Positions 8,088 to 17,443 of a stretch of 43,981 bases of DNA are shown piece after piece. This stretch comes from Deltaproteobacteria bacterium. GTDB taxonomy: Bacteria; Myxococcota_C; UBA6777. Below the pieces are notes generated by a model. That model worked only from the letters and a program-made list of their open reading frames with translations, made no database searches and was not told the DNA's origin. The position numbers and the translations under genes were made by a program. Position 1 is the first letter of the stretch. Every line of letters starts with the position of its first letter. Location of the stretch: NCBI GenBank assembly GCA_002731275.1, contig PCBK01000071.1:1-43981 (forward strand), written 5' to 3'.

Positions 8088-10076
8088 ATGCACCTCACCA
8101 CCTCATCCATCGGCCCATCCAACCAACACATCCATTGGGTTCGACTTCTCTTGTGCCTCTTTGTCTTCGGCTCTCTACACGCCTGCACTCCCCCTCCTGT
8201 CAAAACGCAACCCATTCAACCCCACGAACGCCCCACTGGATGCCACCCATTTTCGAAAGGGACAGAGGATTGCCTGCTGCCTTTTCCCTCCTCCTATTAT
8301 CAGATCAAATCGACGGACAGTCCGACAGGTTATAGACTGGCTTTTCCGAGCGTCTTCCCACGCGCAGAGAAGAACGACGCGCAGGCCGACCCAGCGTTGT
8401 TCAACAACCGCTCAGGGTTTAGCCCGATCGCACCGATCCTCGCGCTCTTCACCAAGCGAATCGATCCGACAACCCTCCCTGGAATCCACAGCATCGCGTC
8501 CTCAATACAACAAGACAGTGGCGTACAGCTGATCGAGTTCGACACACACAAACGCATCCCTCTCCTCGCAGAGCTCGACCAACACGCCAAGGACGAAGAG
8601 GCACAGACCTTGATCATTCGCCCAATGGTCAGGCTCCAGCCAGAGACTCGTTACGTCGTCGTGATCCTCAAAAGCGTCAAAGCACTCGACGGCTCTGCAC
8701 TCCAGTCACCACAAGCCTTTGTCGACATGGTCGCAGGAAAAGAACCGACCACATCCGCGCTCGCAGCGCTGACACAGCAATACAAAGAGGCGGCAGCTCA
8801 ATGGAAAGCCGCAGGCATCAACACGCAGGACGTCCTTCTCGGATGGGATTTTGTCACAGGTAGTGATCATGAGCTTCATGATCGCATGGTCGGGATGAGA
8901 AAGATCGTCTTCGACAAAATAGGAACAGAAGGTCCGACCTACACGATCAAAACCTTCGAGGAATACACAGAGGCGCAACACGCTTCCTTGTGGCGCAGTG
9001 TGGTTGGTGAGATGAAGGTGCCCTCGTTTTTAAAGAAAGAGGGAGGGTACATTCAGAATGACGAAAAAGGCGCGCCGATCTATCAACAAGATGAGAGCTT
9101 TCACTTCCGGCTCCATATCCCTCACTGCGCCAAGACCAGCCAAACACCTCTACCGATCGTCATCTTTGGGCACGGCCTTTTTGGCTCCTCCGAAGAGATG
9201 GTACGCTCTGAGCAACCAAAGATGATCCAACGTATGTGCATGGTACAAATTGCACACAATTGGCTCGGCTTTTCCCGAGAAGATCTGGGGCCATTTGGAC
9301 AGAGCCTCGCCGATATCAACGAGCTGGCCAAATACCTGACGAGAGGTCAGCAAGCCCACATGAACGCGCTGGCCATGATCAAAATGATGAAAGGCCGTAT
9401 GCGCCAAGAGCCAAAGCTCCAACACAACGGAAAGGCTCTAATCGATGGCAAACAGATCTTCTACTTGGGGATCTCCAACGGCGCGATACAAGGAGGGACG
9501 CTCATGGCGCTCACCCCCGACATCAAGCGTGCTGTGTTGAATGTAGGAGGCTCCGTTTGGTCCTTGATGATGTCGAGAAGCTCAAATGTCGCGCTCATCA
9601 ACACCATTCTCACGTCCTTCTATCCATCCCCCGTCGAACGACAGCTCATCTTTTCACTCGTACAGATGTTTTTTGACCCGATCGACCCGATCACCTACGC
9701 CCCTTACCTGCTCAAGAAAGCAGAACAGTTCGGCGTTCCCAACAAACACATCCTCTTACAAGAAGGTCTCGGCGACGCACAGGTCCCAAACATATCGACG
9801 AGAACACTCGCAAGAACAATGGGGCTGCCAGGGCTTACACCGCTGGTCGAGCCAGTGTACGGGATCACGACGGCACCTGCGCCACTTGCATCAGCATACG
9901 TTCAATACGGCCCCTACTATCCTCCTAAGCCCACAGACGCCAATATCCCTGCGCAAGGCAACAAAACACACGGTTCCGTAAGAAAGTATCCAACAGCGCA
10001 GGACCAAATCATACATTTTCTGCGTTCTGATGGTGAGATCAAACAATTCTGTCAGGGTCCCTGTGATCCAGACTGA
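8088..10076 (+). CDS. Lipoprotein alpha/beta-hydrolase (lipase-like)
   Basis: A 662-aa exported lipoprotein: basic/hydrophobic start VRLLLCLFVFGS and lipobox LHAC with Cys33. The first third (PFPSSYY, LQPETRYVVVILKSVKALDG) resembles the N-terminal domain of bacterial virulence-factor-type lipases. The second half has an alpha/beta-hydrolase core: FGHGLFGSSEEM (oxyanion-type loop, His362) and GISNGAI, a GxSxG elbow with Ser463. A late His in NKTHGSVRKYP is a candidate catalytic His. It probably acts as an esterase on lipid-like substrates at the cell surface; the substrate is not shown. The start at 8088 has GGAG ten bases upstream. TACAAT at 8039 may be a -10 box, but no good -35 is visible. 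Confidence 0.8.
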   Translation: MHLTTSSIGPSNQHIHWVRLLLCLFVFGSLHACTPPPVKTQPIQPHERPTGCHPFSKGTEDCLLPFPSSYYQIKSTDSPTGYRLAFPSVFPRAEKNDAQADPALFNNRSGFSPIAPILALFTKRIDPTTLPGIHSIASSIQQDSGVQLIEFDTHKRIPLLAELDQHAKDEEAQTLIIRPMVRLQPETRYVVVILKSVKALDGSALQSPQAFVDMVAGKEPTTSALAALTQQYKEAAAQWKAAGINTQDVLLGWDFVTGSDHELHDRMVGMRKIVFDKIGTEGPTYTIKTFEEYTEAQHASLWRSVVGEMKVPSFLKKEGGYIQNDEKGAPIYQQDESFHFRLHIPHCAKTSQTPLPIVIFGHGLFGSSEEMVRSEQPKMIQRMCMVQIAHNWLGFSREDLGPFGQSLADINELAKYLTRGQQAHMNALAMIKMMKGRMRQEPKLQHNGKALIDGKQIFYLGISNGAIQGGTLMALTPDIKRAVLNVGGSVWSLMMSRSSNVALINTILTSFYPSPVERQLIFSLVQMFFDPIDPITYAPYLLKKAEQFGVPNKHILLQEGLGDAQVPNISTRTLARTMGLPGLTPLVEPVYGITTAPAPLASAYVQYGPYYPPKPTDANIPAQGNKTHGSVRKYPTAQDQIIHFLRSDGEIKQFCQGPCDPD

Positions 10077-10301
10077 AAGCAGCATTGACACCCCCAATAC
10101 AAACCACTCCCCACAGCGCACGAGGTCGGGTTGTCGCTTGCCCGACAATGGGGTTCATGGTATGAAAGATGCCGCACGTCCTTGTCATCCTGGAGACCAC
10201 ATACCTTTATCATCACGGCAACACGGAACGTATGTGTCACCCTTATCCACGATGCCTTCGTAATCACCGAGAGCACACGCTCAAACGAGACGGAGACCAC
10301 A

Positions 10302-11915
10302 ATGGAGATTCTCGAATCGCGCCTGAATGTCCAGAGCGCCACCTTCAAAGAAAACGCAAAGGCGATGGAAGAAAAGCTCGCCCTTTTGCGAGAGCGGTTG
10401 AAAGCCGCACGTGACGACCGTTCAGAGAAGGCCTATGCACGCCATACTGAGCAAGGGAAGTTACCAGTCCGCAAGCGACTTGAGCTGCTCTTGGATCCCA
10501 ACACCCCCTTCTTGGAGATCGCACCTCTGGCAGCTTGGGAGATGTACGACAAACGCGTCCACGGAGCTGGTATCGTAGGCGGGATTGGCATTGTCGAAGG
10601 CAGAGAGGTGATGATCAACGCCAACGACGCGATGATCAAAGGCGGGACCATCTACCCGATGGGCGTCAAAAAGAGTTTGCGTTTGCAGCAGATCGCGATG
10701 GAGAACCGCCTCCCATGTATCAACTTGATCGACTCAGGTGGTGCGTTTTTGCCGCTTCAATCTGAGATCTTTCCAGATGTGGATAACGGTGGTCGTGTCT
10801 TTTACAACCAAGCCTGGATGTCGAAGATGGGTATCCCCCAAATATCTCTCGTGATGGGGCTATGCACCGCAGGAGGTGCGTATATACCAGCGATGTCGGA
10901 CTATGTTGTCCACGTCAAAAAGACCGGCGCAGTCTTCCTCGGTGGTCCCCCGCTCGTGAAAGCCGCGACAGGCGAAGAGGTCACCGCTGAAGAGCTCGGT
11001 GGTGCACAGGTTCATTGCCAACAATCAGGGGTCTCGGACTTTATGGCAGAAGACGACGCTGACGCGATCCGCATCGCACGTCAACTCGTCAAAAGACTCC
11101 CCAAATTCCCTAAAGCTGACGTGACACGTGTCGACAGCCAGCCTCCTCTCTACGATCCAAAAGAACTCTACGGCTTGCTCCCACAGCGTCTGAGTGTTCC
11201 GTTTGACGTTCGCGAAATCATCGCACGTATTACGGACGGAAGCGAGTTTCTGGAGTTTAAAGAGCAGTACGGCCCAACGCTGGTCTGTGGATGGGCGTAT
11301 ATCCACGGCTACCCCGTCGGAATCCTTGGAAACAACGGGATCTTATTCCCCGACAGCGCGCGCAAGGCGACACAATTTATCCAGCTCTGTGATCGAGATG
11401 GTATCCCCCTGCTCTTTTTGCAGAACATCAATGGCTTCATCATCGGCAAAGAGTACGAAGCCTCTGGTATCACCAAAGAAGGACACAAGATGGTCGCGGC
11501 GGTCTCAACAGCGCGCGTCCCTAAATTGACTGTCGTTGTCGGCGGTTCCTTTGGTGCAGGCAACTACGCGATGTGTGGTCGCGCCTACAGCCCACGCTTT
11601 TTATGGATGTGGCCTAACGCCCAGATTGGCGTCATGGGTGGCGAGCAAGCCGCAGATGTCATGATCACGGTGAAAAATGACCAAATGAAGAGGATGGGCG
11701 GTGAAGGTCTTCCAGAGGATCAGATCGACGCGATCCGTCAGGCGATCATCGAAAACGCCGAAGAAGAAGGACACGCTTACTACAGCACCTCGCGTCTTTG
11801 GGATGACGGGATCCTCGATCCAGCGCAGACCCGCGAAGTGATCGCGCTTGGCCTCGCCGCTGCGCTCAACACCCCCTTCGAGGAGCGCACAGGCTCAACC
11901 GTGTACCGCATGTAA
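10302..11915 (+). CDS. mccB: Methylcrotonyl-CoA carboxylase beta subunit (carboxyltransferase)
   Basis: A 537-aa carboxyltransferase of MCC beta length. It transfers CO2 from carboxybiotin to 3-methylcrotonyl-CoA in leucine breakdown. Diagnostic blocks: LIDSGGAFLPLQSEIFPD, FYNQAWMSKMGIPQ, MGLCTAGGAYIPAMSD, FLGGPPLVKAATGEEV with the following GGAQVHCQQSGVSD, GGSFGAGNYAMCGRAY, IGVMGGEQAADV and the C-terminal YYSTSRLWDDGILDP. These are closer to MCC than to propionyl- or acetyl-CoA carboxylases; geranyl-CoA carboxylase beta is the main alternative. GGAG six bases before ATG 10302 sets the start, although the frame is open to 10131. It is first in an operon with the carboxylase, carrier and hydratase genes. 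Confidence 0.92.
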   Translation: MEILESRLNVQSATFKENAKAMEEKLALLRERLKAARDDRSEKAYARHTEQGKLPVRKRLELLLDPNTPFLEIAPLAAWEMYDKRVHGAGIVGGIGIVEGREVMINANDAMIKGGTIYPMGVKKSLRLQQIAMENRLPCINLIDSGGAFLPLQSEIFPDVDNGGRVFYNQAWMSKMGIPQISLVMGLCTAGGAYIPAMSDYVVHVKKTGAVFLGGPPLVKAATGEEVTAEELGGAQVHCQQSGVSDFMAEDDADAIRIARQLVKRLPKFPKADVTRVDSQPPLYDPKELYGLLPQRLSVPFDVREIIARITDGSEFLEFKEQYGPTLVCGWAYIHGYPVGILGNNGILFPDSARKATQFIQLCDRDGIPLLFLQNINGFIIGKEYEASGITKEGHKMVAAVSTARVPKLTVVVGGSFGAGNYAMCGRAYSPRFLWMWPNAQIGVMGGEQAADVMITVKNDQMKRMGGEGLPEDQIDAIRQAIIENAEEEGHAYYSTSRLWDDGILDPAQTREVIALGLAAALNTPFEERTGSTVYRM

Positions 11916-11935
11916 AGCCTTATACAAAGCATAAC

Positions 11936-11950
11936 CAACGATAATCGTTG
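11936..11950. promoter_or_regulatory. 15-bp palindrome in the carboxylase operon
   Basis: CAACGATAATCGTTG is a perfect inverted repeat (7-bp arms, one central A) in the 49-base gap between the beta subunit and the biotin carboxylase. It ends two bases before the GGAGG ribosome binding site at 11953. As DNA it looks like an operator; as RNA the one-base loop makes a hairpin unlikely. Its function is inference. Confidence 0.4.
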
Positions 11951-11964
11951 ATGGAGGATCATAT

Positions 11965-13470
11965 ATGTTCCGTAAGATCTTGATCGCCAACCGCGGAGAG
12001 ATCGCAGTGCGTGTCATTCGAACCTGTCGCGCACTCGGTATCCCAACAGTTGCAGTTTACTCCGAAGTCGATCGACACGCATTGCACGTATTGCAAGCAG
12101 ATGAAGCGATCTGCATCGGCGCCCCAGAGCCCAACGAGAGCTACCTCAACATCCCCCGCATCATCGAAGCAGCCCAACAGGCTGGCGCCGATGCCATTCA
12201 CCCGGGGTACGGCTTCCTCTCTGAAAACGCGACGTTTTCACAAGCATGCCAGGACGCCAATATCACCTTCATTGGACCACCTCCAGAGGTCATCTCATCA
12301 CTTGGAGACAAGCTCACCGCGCGCAAGTTGATGCTCGAAAACAATATCCCCGTCACCCCCGGCGCGCTCCTCGAAGGTGATGACCTCAATGCCTGGAAAC
12401 AACAAGCCGAAACGCTCGGCTACCCCATCATGATCAAAGCCTCTGCCGGCGGAGGCGGGAAAGGGATGCGCGTCGTCCATCACCCAGATGAGTTCGAAGC
12501 CGCCTGCAAAAACGCCGCGAGTGAAGCTCGCTCCGCGTTTGGCGACGATCGAGTCTATATGGAAAAATACATCGCCAACCCACGTCACATCGAGGTCCAG
12601 ATCTTCGCAGACACACATGGACACGCGATCCACCTCTTTGAACGTGAGTGTTCCATTCAACGACGTCACCAAAAGATCATCGAAGAGTGTCCCTCTCCTG
12701 TCATCGATGAAGCGCTGCGCACCAAGATGGGCGAAACAGCGGTACAAGCCGCGCTCGCTGCCAACTACGTCAACGCGGGAACTGTTGAGTTCTTGTTTGA
12801 TCCATCAGATCGCTCGTTTTACTTCCTCGAAGTCAACACACGTCTGCAAGTGGAGCATCCCATCACAGAGTGCATCACAGGGCTCGATCTCGTGCAGTGG
12901 CAGATCATGATCGCGTCGGGACAACCACTGCCTCTCAGCCAAGAACAGATCCAGCGAGATGGCCACGCCATTGAATGTCGTCTCTACGCAGAGGACGCAG
13001 AGAGACAATTCGCTCCTTCTCCAGGGACGATCACAGGACTTCATATGCCGACAGGTCCAGGCATACGGGTCGACGAAGGTGTCTACGAAGGCGCGGAGGT
13101 TCCCGTTTACTACGACCCGATCCTCTCCAAACTCGTGTGCTACGGACCCGATCGAGAGACCACCCGACAACGTATGGTTGACGCCTTACGACACACCGCG
13201 ATCCTCGGACTCAACACCTCCATCTCATTTCTGATCGACGCGCTCGAACACGAAGCCTTCCGAAGTGGAGACCTGAGCACACACTTCATCCAACAACACA
13301 TGGCAGATTGGCGTCCCAAACGAGACGACAAAGATCTCGCCGCGATCGCGTTCCTGCTAAATGAGTATTTGATGCCCGCACAAAAGAGCCACACCTCTTC
13401 ATCAGGTGATCACGAAGAACTTCCAACGCCATGGCAAACGATCGGTACATGGCGCATTGGCCAATCTTGA
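11965..13470 (+). CDS. Biotin carboxylase subunit (free-standing)
   Basis: A 501-aa biotin carboxylase without a carrier domain. It carboxylates biotin with ATP and bicarbonate. Seen: ILIANRGEIAVRVIRTCRALG (N-terminal nucleotide fold), HPGYGFLSENATF, the ATP-grasp loop KASAGGGGKGMR, RHIEVQIF, ECSIQRRHQKIIEE and FLEVNTRLQVEHPITE, with FAPSPGTI in the C-terminal BC domain. After about residue 450 there is only a 50-residue polar tail, so the BT linker and biotinyl domain that MccA (about 660 aa) normally carries are missing; they are encoded by the next gene. GGAGG lies seven bases before the ATG. The position between mccB and the carrier gene makes it the MCC alpha-like partner rather than AccC of fatty acid synthesis. 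Confidence 0.93.
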   Translation: MFRKILIANRGEIAVRVIRTCRALGIPTVAVYSEVDRHALHVLQADEAICIGAPEPNESYLNIPRIIEAAQQAGADAIHPGYGFLSENATFSQACQDANITFIGPPPEVISSLGDKLTARKLMLENNIPVTPGALLEGDDLNAWKQQAETLGYPIMIKASAGGGGKGMRVVHHPDEFEAACKNAASEARSAFGDDRVYMEKYIANPRHIEVQIFADTHGHAIHLFERECSIQRRHQKIIEECPSPVIDEALRTKMGETAVQAALAANYVNAGTVEFLFDPSDRSFYFLEVNTRLQVEHPITECITGLDLVQWQIMIASGQPLPLSQEQIQRDGHAIECRLYAEDAERQFAPSPGTITGLHMPTGPGIRVDEGVYEGAEVPVYYDPILSKLVCYGPDRETTRQRMVDALRHTAILGLNTSISFLIDALEHEAFRSGDLSTHFIQQHMADWRPKRDDKDLAAIAFLLNEYLMPAQKSHTSSSGDHEELPTPWQTIGTWRIGQS

Positions 13471-13491
13471 CGCGTTTGTAGAGGAGCCCAC

Positions 13492-14001
13492 ATGCCATAC
13501 CAAATCAAAGTAGCAGACACAGACCTCCCCGTAGACGTCGAACGTAACGATGATGGAACGTTTACCTTCACGATCGAAGATCGTACATACCACGTCGACG
13601 CCTTTCGAATGTCCTCCAATCACCTGACAGCCTCAATCAATGGATCGAGACACCACTTTCACACACACAGCAGCGCAGGTGATGCACAGATCATCCACAA
13701 AGGCACGAGTTACCAAGCCGAAGATGCAGGAAAAAACAAACGCAAACGCTCATCATCAGGCCCAGAAGCTGGCGACATCACGCCTCCAATGCCCGGCAGT
13801 ATCATCCGCGTTCTCGTAGCAGCAGGTGATGAAGTCAGCAAAGGACAAGAGCTGATCGTAATGAGCGCGATGAAGATGGAGACAACACTGTACGCCCCTG
13901 CAGATGGTACGATCAAAGCTGTCCTCATCGAAGAAGGCGAACAGGTCGCAGCAGGCCAACAACTCGTCGAGTTCGAAGCCACTCCACAGGAGGCGTCATG
14001 A
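13492..14001 (+). CDS. Biotin carboxyl carrier protein of the carboxylase
   Basis: A 169-aa protein. Residues 95-168 form a biotinyl/lipoyl domain with the biotinylation motif SAMKMET, the target being Lys128; PPMPGSIIRVLVAAGDEV and GTIKAVLIEEGEQV are its two hairpin repeats. Residues 1-75 are a beta-rich segment (VDVERNDDGTFTFTIEDRTYHVD) that corresponds in size and pattern to the part between BC and biotinyl domains of fused alpha subunits. A Lys/Arg/Ser-rich linker (80-92) joins them. The ATG has GAGGAG five bases upstream and is 21 bases after the carboxylase stop. Its last four bases overlap the hydratase start (ATGA), indicating translational coupling. Confidence 0.92.
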   Translation: MPYQIKVADTDLPVDVERNDDGTFTFTIEDRTYHVDAFRMSSNHLTASINGSRHHFHTHSSAGDAQIIHKGTSYQAEDAGKNKRKRSSSGPEAGDITPPMPGSIIRVLVAAGDEVSKGQELIVMSAMKMETTLYAPADGTIKAVLIEEGEQVAAGQQLVEFEATPQEAS

Positions 14002-14777
14002 GCGAAGATGTCCTGCTGATCCACACTGAGGCTCATGTCACGACCCTCACGCTCAACCGACCCGAACGTCGTAATGCCCTCGATCCATCTTTACTTGGGC
14101 AACTACGCGAGACCTTGAAACGTCTGAAAGACGACGACACGTGTCGCGTCGTCTGTCTCACAGGCGCAGGAGAGAAGGCTTTCTGTGCAGGAGCCGATCT
14201 CCTCGCGAGTATGTCCGCACAAAACACAGATCCAGGGGCGGCGAATCTCAACTTTGCACACCTCTTACAAGATCTGCGAACCTTTCCAAAACCCCTCATC
14301 GCACGTGTCAACGGACACGCCCTCGGTGGTGGCTTTGGTATCGCCCTCGCCTGCGACATCATCGTCGCCAAGAAGGGTGCAAAACTCGGCACTCCCGAAG
14401 TCAAAGTCGGGCTCTTCCCGATGATGATCGCGCCCCTGATCCTCGAACAACTTCCGAAAAAGCAAGCGTACGAGCTCATGCTCAGTGGAGGAACCTTTCT
14501 CACTGAAGAAGCTGAAAAATGGGGACTTTTCCATAAGGTTGTCGACGCAGAAGAGTTGGATGGTGTCGTCGAGGCGCTCAGTCAACAGCTGCTCAAAGGC
14601 GCTCCGCTTGCACAACAACGAGGCAAACGCGCGCTCCAAGAGATCGCACAAATGCCCTTTGAGCAGGCAGTGGAGCAGCTCTCTGGACAACTCGTCGCGC
14701 TGTTGCAAACAGAGGATGCAGCAGAAGGCATCTCCGCATTTATGGAAAAACGCTCCCCCACTTGGCAAGCCAAATAA
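13998..14777 (+). CDS. Enoyl-CoA hydratase (probable methylglutaconyl-CoA hydratase)
   Basis: A 259-aa crotonase-family protein, normal length. Seen: LNRPERRNALDPSLL, the oxyanion-hole segments KAFCAGADL and NGHALGGGFGIALACD, and GTPEVKVGLFPMM with the family catalytic Glu. The crotonase fold is certain; the substrate is inferred from position, since LiuC-type methylglutaconyl-CoA hydratase acts directly after methylcrotonyl-CoA carboxylase in leucine catabolism. The ATG overlaps the carrier-protein stop by four bases, with a GGAGG inside the upstream gene. Isovaleryl-CoA dehydrogenase and HMG-CoA lyase are not in the window. Confidence 0.88.
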   Translation: MSEDVLLIHTEAHVTTLTLNRPERRNALDPSLLGQLRETLKRLKDDDTCRVVCLTGAGEKAFCAGADLLASMSAQNTDPGAANLNFAHLLQDLRTFPKPLIARVNGHALGGGFGIALACDIIVAKKGAKLGTPEVKVGLFPMMIAPLILEQLPKKQAYELMLSGGTFLTEEAEKWGLFHKVVDAEELDGVVEALSQQLLKGAPLAQQRGKRALQEIAQMPFEQAVEQLSGQLVALLQTEDAAEGISAFMEKRSPTWQAK

Positions 14778-14932
14778 TCGCTCCTCCTACATGCGCTTTT
14801 CTTTCCCACGTTCTTAGAAAATGTCTCGCAAGCACTCTCCCAAAAAAGAACCTTCCAAAGCACTCTTGTAGGAATCGATTTGCGTGTTCATTCATCACAA
14901 TGAAAAACGAGTGCAACAAGACCGTAGGAATG

Positions 14933-14961
14933 TTGACCATCTCGACATTTTTCGATATAAA
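14933..14961 (+). promoter_or_regulatory. Sigma-70-type promoter for the GGDEF/EAL gene
   Basis: TTGACC at 14933-14938, a 17-base spacer and TATAAA at 14956-14961: 5/6 and 5/6 of consensus at the ideal distance. Transcription should begin near 14968, giving a leader of about 57 bases before the GTG at 15025. Confidence 0.65.
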
Positions 14962-15024
14962 TGAAGTGCTAGAGTCTGACAACAGCTTGATGCAAGACGT
15001 ACTACAAACAGAGGAACGGACGCG

Positions 15025-17247
15025 GTGACGGCCAAAAAACAAAGCAGCACCATAGACATCATCGAAGGGAAGCAGCTCGCGCGACACATGACCCCACCCT
15101 CCCTTCCTGCAGCCTGGCCAAACCAACTCAACGCATACCCCATCGCGATCTGTCAGCTCGACAAAAACGGTAGGTTCGAGCACATCAACGAACACTGTCA
15201 GGCACTCCTCGGCTGGGAAGAAGAAGGACTCTTAGGGCAACCCTTATATAAGCACTTGTCCCCAGCCTCCCCAACCCCCAACCAGCAAGATTTTCTCGCA
15301 CACTCTCAGACAGCATACACGTTCCAACACAAAGACGAACGTCCCGTCACATGCCGACTGACTCTGCTCCCCTACCAGATCAAAGACGCGCTGCACTATC
15401 TCGCCTTTTTGCAACCAATCGTCGAGTTCACATCTTCCCCGTATCTTCCAGCGATCCCAGAGACCACAACACACAACCACATCCACAAACAACTCGTCGA
15501 GCAAGCTGGCGATGTGATCTTGTTGCACGCGATAGACGGAAATATCCAGTACGCCAACCCCGCGACGACGCTTCTACTCGGCTATCGCGCCGAAGAAGTG
15601 CTGCAATTGGCAGACACGCTGGTCCAATTGATCCACCCAGAAGATCGACATATCACACGAAAAGCCCATGCATCCGTCAAGAATGGACAGTCAGGCGTCC
15701 ACACCTTCCGCTTTAAACACCAGGAAGGCCACTACATCTGGCTCGAATCTCGAGTCTCCCCTCTGACCGACACACATGGCAAGATCTGCGGATTTCACAC
15801 CTTCTCTCGCGACGTCACGACACGCAAAGAAGCCGAAGAGCAGATGCAGCTCGACCTCGACCGACTCGAATACCTCGCACAACACGACTCACTGACGGGG
15901 CTCCCAAACAGGGTCCTCTTTCAGGACCGACTCAAGCAGGCGATTTTGCAAGCACGACGTGAACAAAAAATGGTCGCGATGTTGTGTTTTGATCTCGATC
16001 GGTTCCAGCGCATCAATGATACACTCGGACGCGCAAGTGGCGACTCACTCCTTCACGCTGTCGCCAGTCGACTCAAACAATGTATCCGCGAAGGCGACAC
16101 CCTCACGCGCCCAGGTGGTGATGAGTTTGCCTTTATCCTGCCCGGCCTCAATGACCCCCAAGAAGCCGTACGCATCGCACAAACACTCCTCAACTCGTTG
16201 CAAAAACCATTTGTGATCAGTGGACATGAGGTGTTCCTTACAGCGAGCGTCGGGATCAGCATCTTCCCACTCGATGGAGATGATCTTGAAACTCTACTGA
16301 TCCGCGCCTACAATGCGATGTATCAGGCCAAAGAGCAGGGAAAAAACACCTTCCATCTTTACACCTCGGCGATGAACGTCGTGGCGTTTGAACGTCTCGC
16401 CTTTGAAAATAGTCTGCGTCGGGCCATTGAACGAGAACAACTGACCCTCTACTTTCAACCTCAAGTCGAGATCGTCGAGTCCATCTCATTCGATTACTTT
16501 TCGGACAAACCCTACCACGCAACGCCCGCCACCACGCAATACAAAGTGGTCGGTGCAGAAGCGCTTTTGCGTTGGCAGCACCCCGACCTTGGGCTCGTCT
16601 CCCCAGGTCGCTTTATCCCTATCGCAGAAGCCAGCGGTTTGATCGTCCCCATGGGAGAATGGGTCCTGCGTGAAGCCTGTAAGCAAGCCAAGAAATGGCA
16701 AGATCAAGGACTGCGTGACATCCACATCTCGGTCAACCTCTCTCCCTCCCAATTTCAACGCCCCAACCTCATCGAGATCGTCGCCTCAGCACTTGAAGAG
16801 AGTCAACTCGACCCCAGATACTTGGAGTTGGAGATCACCGAAAATATCTTCATGCACGATGATGAAGTCACGCGGCAGAAAATGCAGATGCTCTGTGACA
16901 TGGGGATCTCGATCGCGATCGATGACTTTGGTACAGGATACTCCAGCCTCTTGTATCTCAAACGATTCCCCATCCAGATCCTCAAGATCGACAAGTCCTT
17001 CATCATGAACTTGAGCGAAAACCCCAATGACGCCGCCATCACGAAAGGAATCATCGCGATGGCACACAGCCTCGATCTCAACGTCGTCGCAGAAGGTGTC
17101 CAAGCCAGAAATCAGCTCAACTACCTGCGCTCTTTGCAGTGTGATCGTATTCAAGGCTACATCTTCAGCCGCCCTATCCCTAACGACGAATTTGTCGAGT
17201 TGCTCAAAGAAGAATCACTCACCCCTCACCCTGTCTCAACCCCCTAA
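15025..17247 (+). CDS. PAS-PAS-GGDEF-EAL cyclic-di-GMP enzyme
   Basis: A 740-aa protein without membrane segments. Two PAS domains: residues about 35-130 (ICQLDKNGRFEHINEHCQALLGW) and 150-275 (ILLHAIDGNIQYANPATTLLLGY ... RDVTTRKEAEEQ). The GGDEF domain (about 285-450) has an intact GGDEF (364-368) and a product-inhibition RxxD (REGD) five residues before it. The EAL domain (about 465-735) has EAL at 512-514, NLSPSQF, LEITEN, IDDFGTGYSS, LKIDKSF and VAEGV, so both synthesis and breakdown of c-di-GMP look possible. Between QPQVEI and VVGAEALLRW there are about 28 residues where about eight are usual. The start is GTG 15025, nine bases after GAGGA. Its own promoter lies at 14933. Confidence 0.92.
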   Translation: MTAKKQSSTIDIIEGKQLARHMTPPSLPAAWPNQLNAYPIAICQLDKNGRFEHINEHCQALLGWEEEGLLGQPLYKHLSPASPTPNQQDFLAHSQTAYTFQHKDERPVTCRLTLLPYQIKDALHYLAFLQPIVEFTSSPYLPAIPETTTHNHIHKQLVEQAGDVILLHAIDGNIQYANPATTLLLGYRAEEVLQLADTLVQLIHPEDRHITRKAHASVKNGQSGVHTFRFKHQEGHYIWLESRVSPLTDTHGKICGFHTFSRDVTTRKEAEEQMQLDLDRLEYLAQHDSLTGLPNRVLFQDRLKQAILQARREQKMVAMLCFDLDRFQRINDTLGRASGDSLLHAVASRLKQCIREGDTLTRPGGDEFAFILPGLNDPQEAVRIAQTLLNSLQKPFVISGHEVFLTASVGISIFPLDGDDLETLLIRAYNAMYQAKEQGKNTFHLYTSAMNVVAFERLAFENSLRRAIEREQLTLYFQPQVEIVESISFDYFSDKPYHATPATTQYKVVGAEALLRWQHPDLGLVSPGRFIPIAEASGLIVPMGEWVLREACKQAKKWQDQGLRDIHISVNLSPSQFQRPNLIEIVASALEESQLDPRYLELEITENIFMHDDEVTRQKMQMLCDMGISIAIDDFGTGYSSLLYLKRFPIQILKIDKSFIMNLSENPNDAAITKGIIAMAHSLDLNVVAEGVQARNQLNYLRSLQCDRIQGYIFSRPIPNDEFVELLKEESLTPHPVSTP

Positions 17248-17443
17248 ACGCCCCTCTCCTCTGTAGCTTCCACATCCCATCTCGAAGAACACAACCTCCT
17301 CACCAAGAAAAACTTCCCCTTGCACCCTTGCCGCAGGCCAATGTCTCCCCTATCGTGGGAGGATATTCTCATCCACTCCAAACCCAATGTGCACGGGCTT
17401 CACAACAGATGGGTCCGTCCACAATCACCTAAAGAGCATTGAT

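Noticed and set aside
10127-10150. Overlapping short inverted repeats (TTGTCG/CGACAA and TCGGG/CCCGA) upstream of mccB as terminator or operator
   Set aside because: Stems are short, mutually exclusive and lack a T-run; they are within what chance would give in 225 bases.
14762-15028. 88-codon open frame between the hydratase and the GGDEF/EAL gene, overlapping the GTG start
   Set aside because: It begins inside the hydratase gene without a ribosome binding site, and the good promoter at 14933 lies within it, so it would not be transcribed as a unit.
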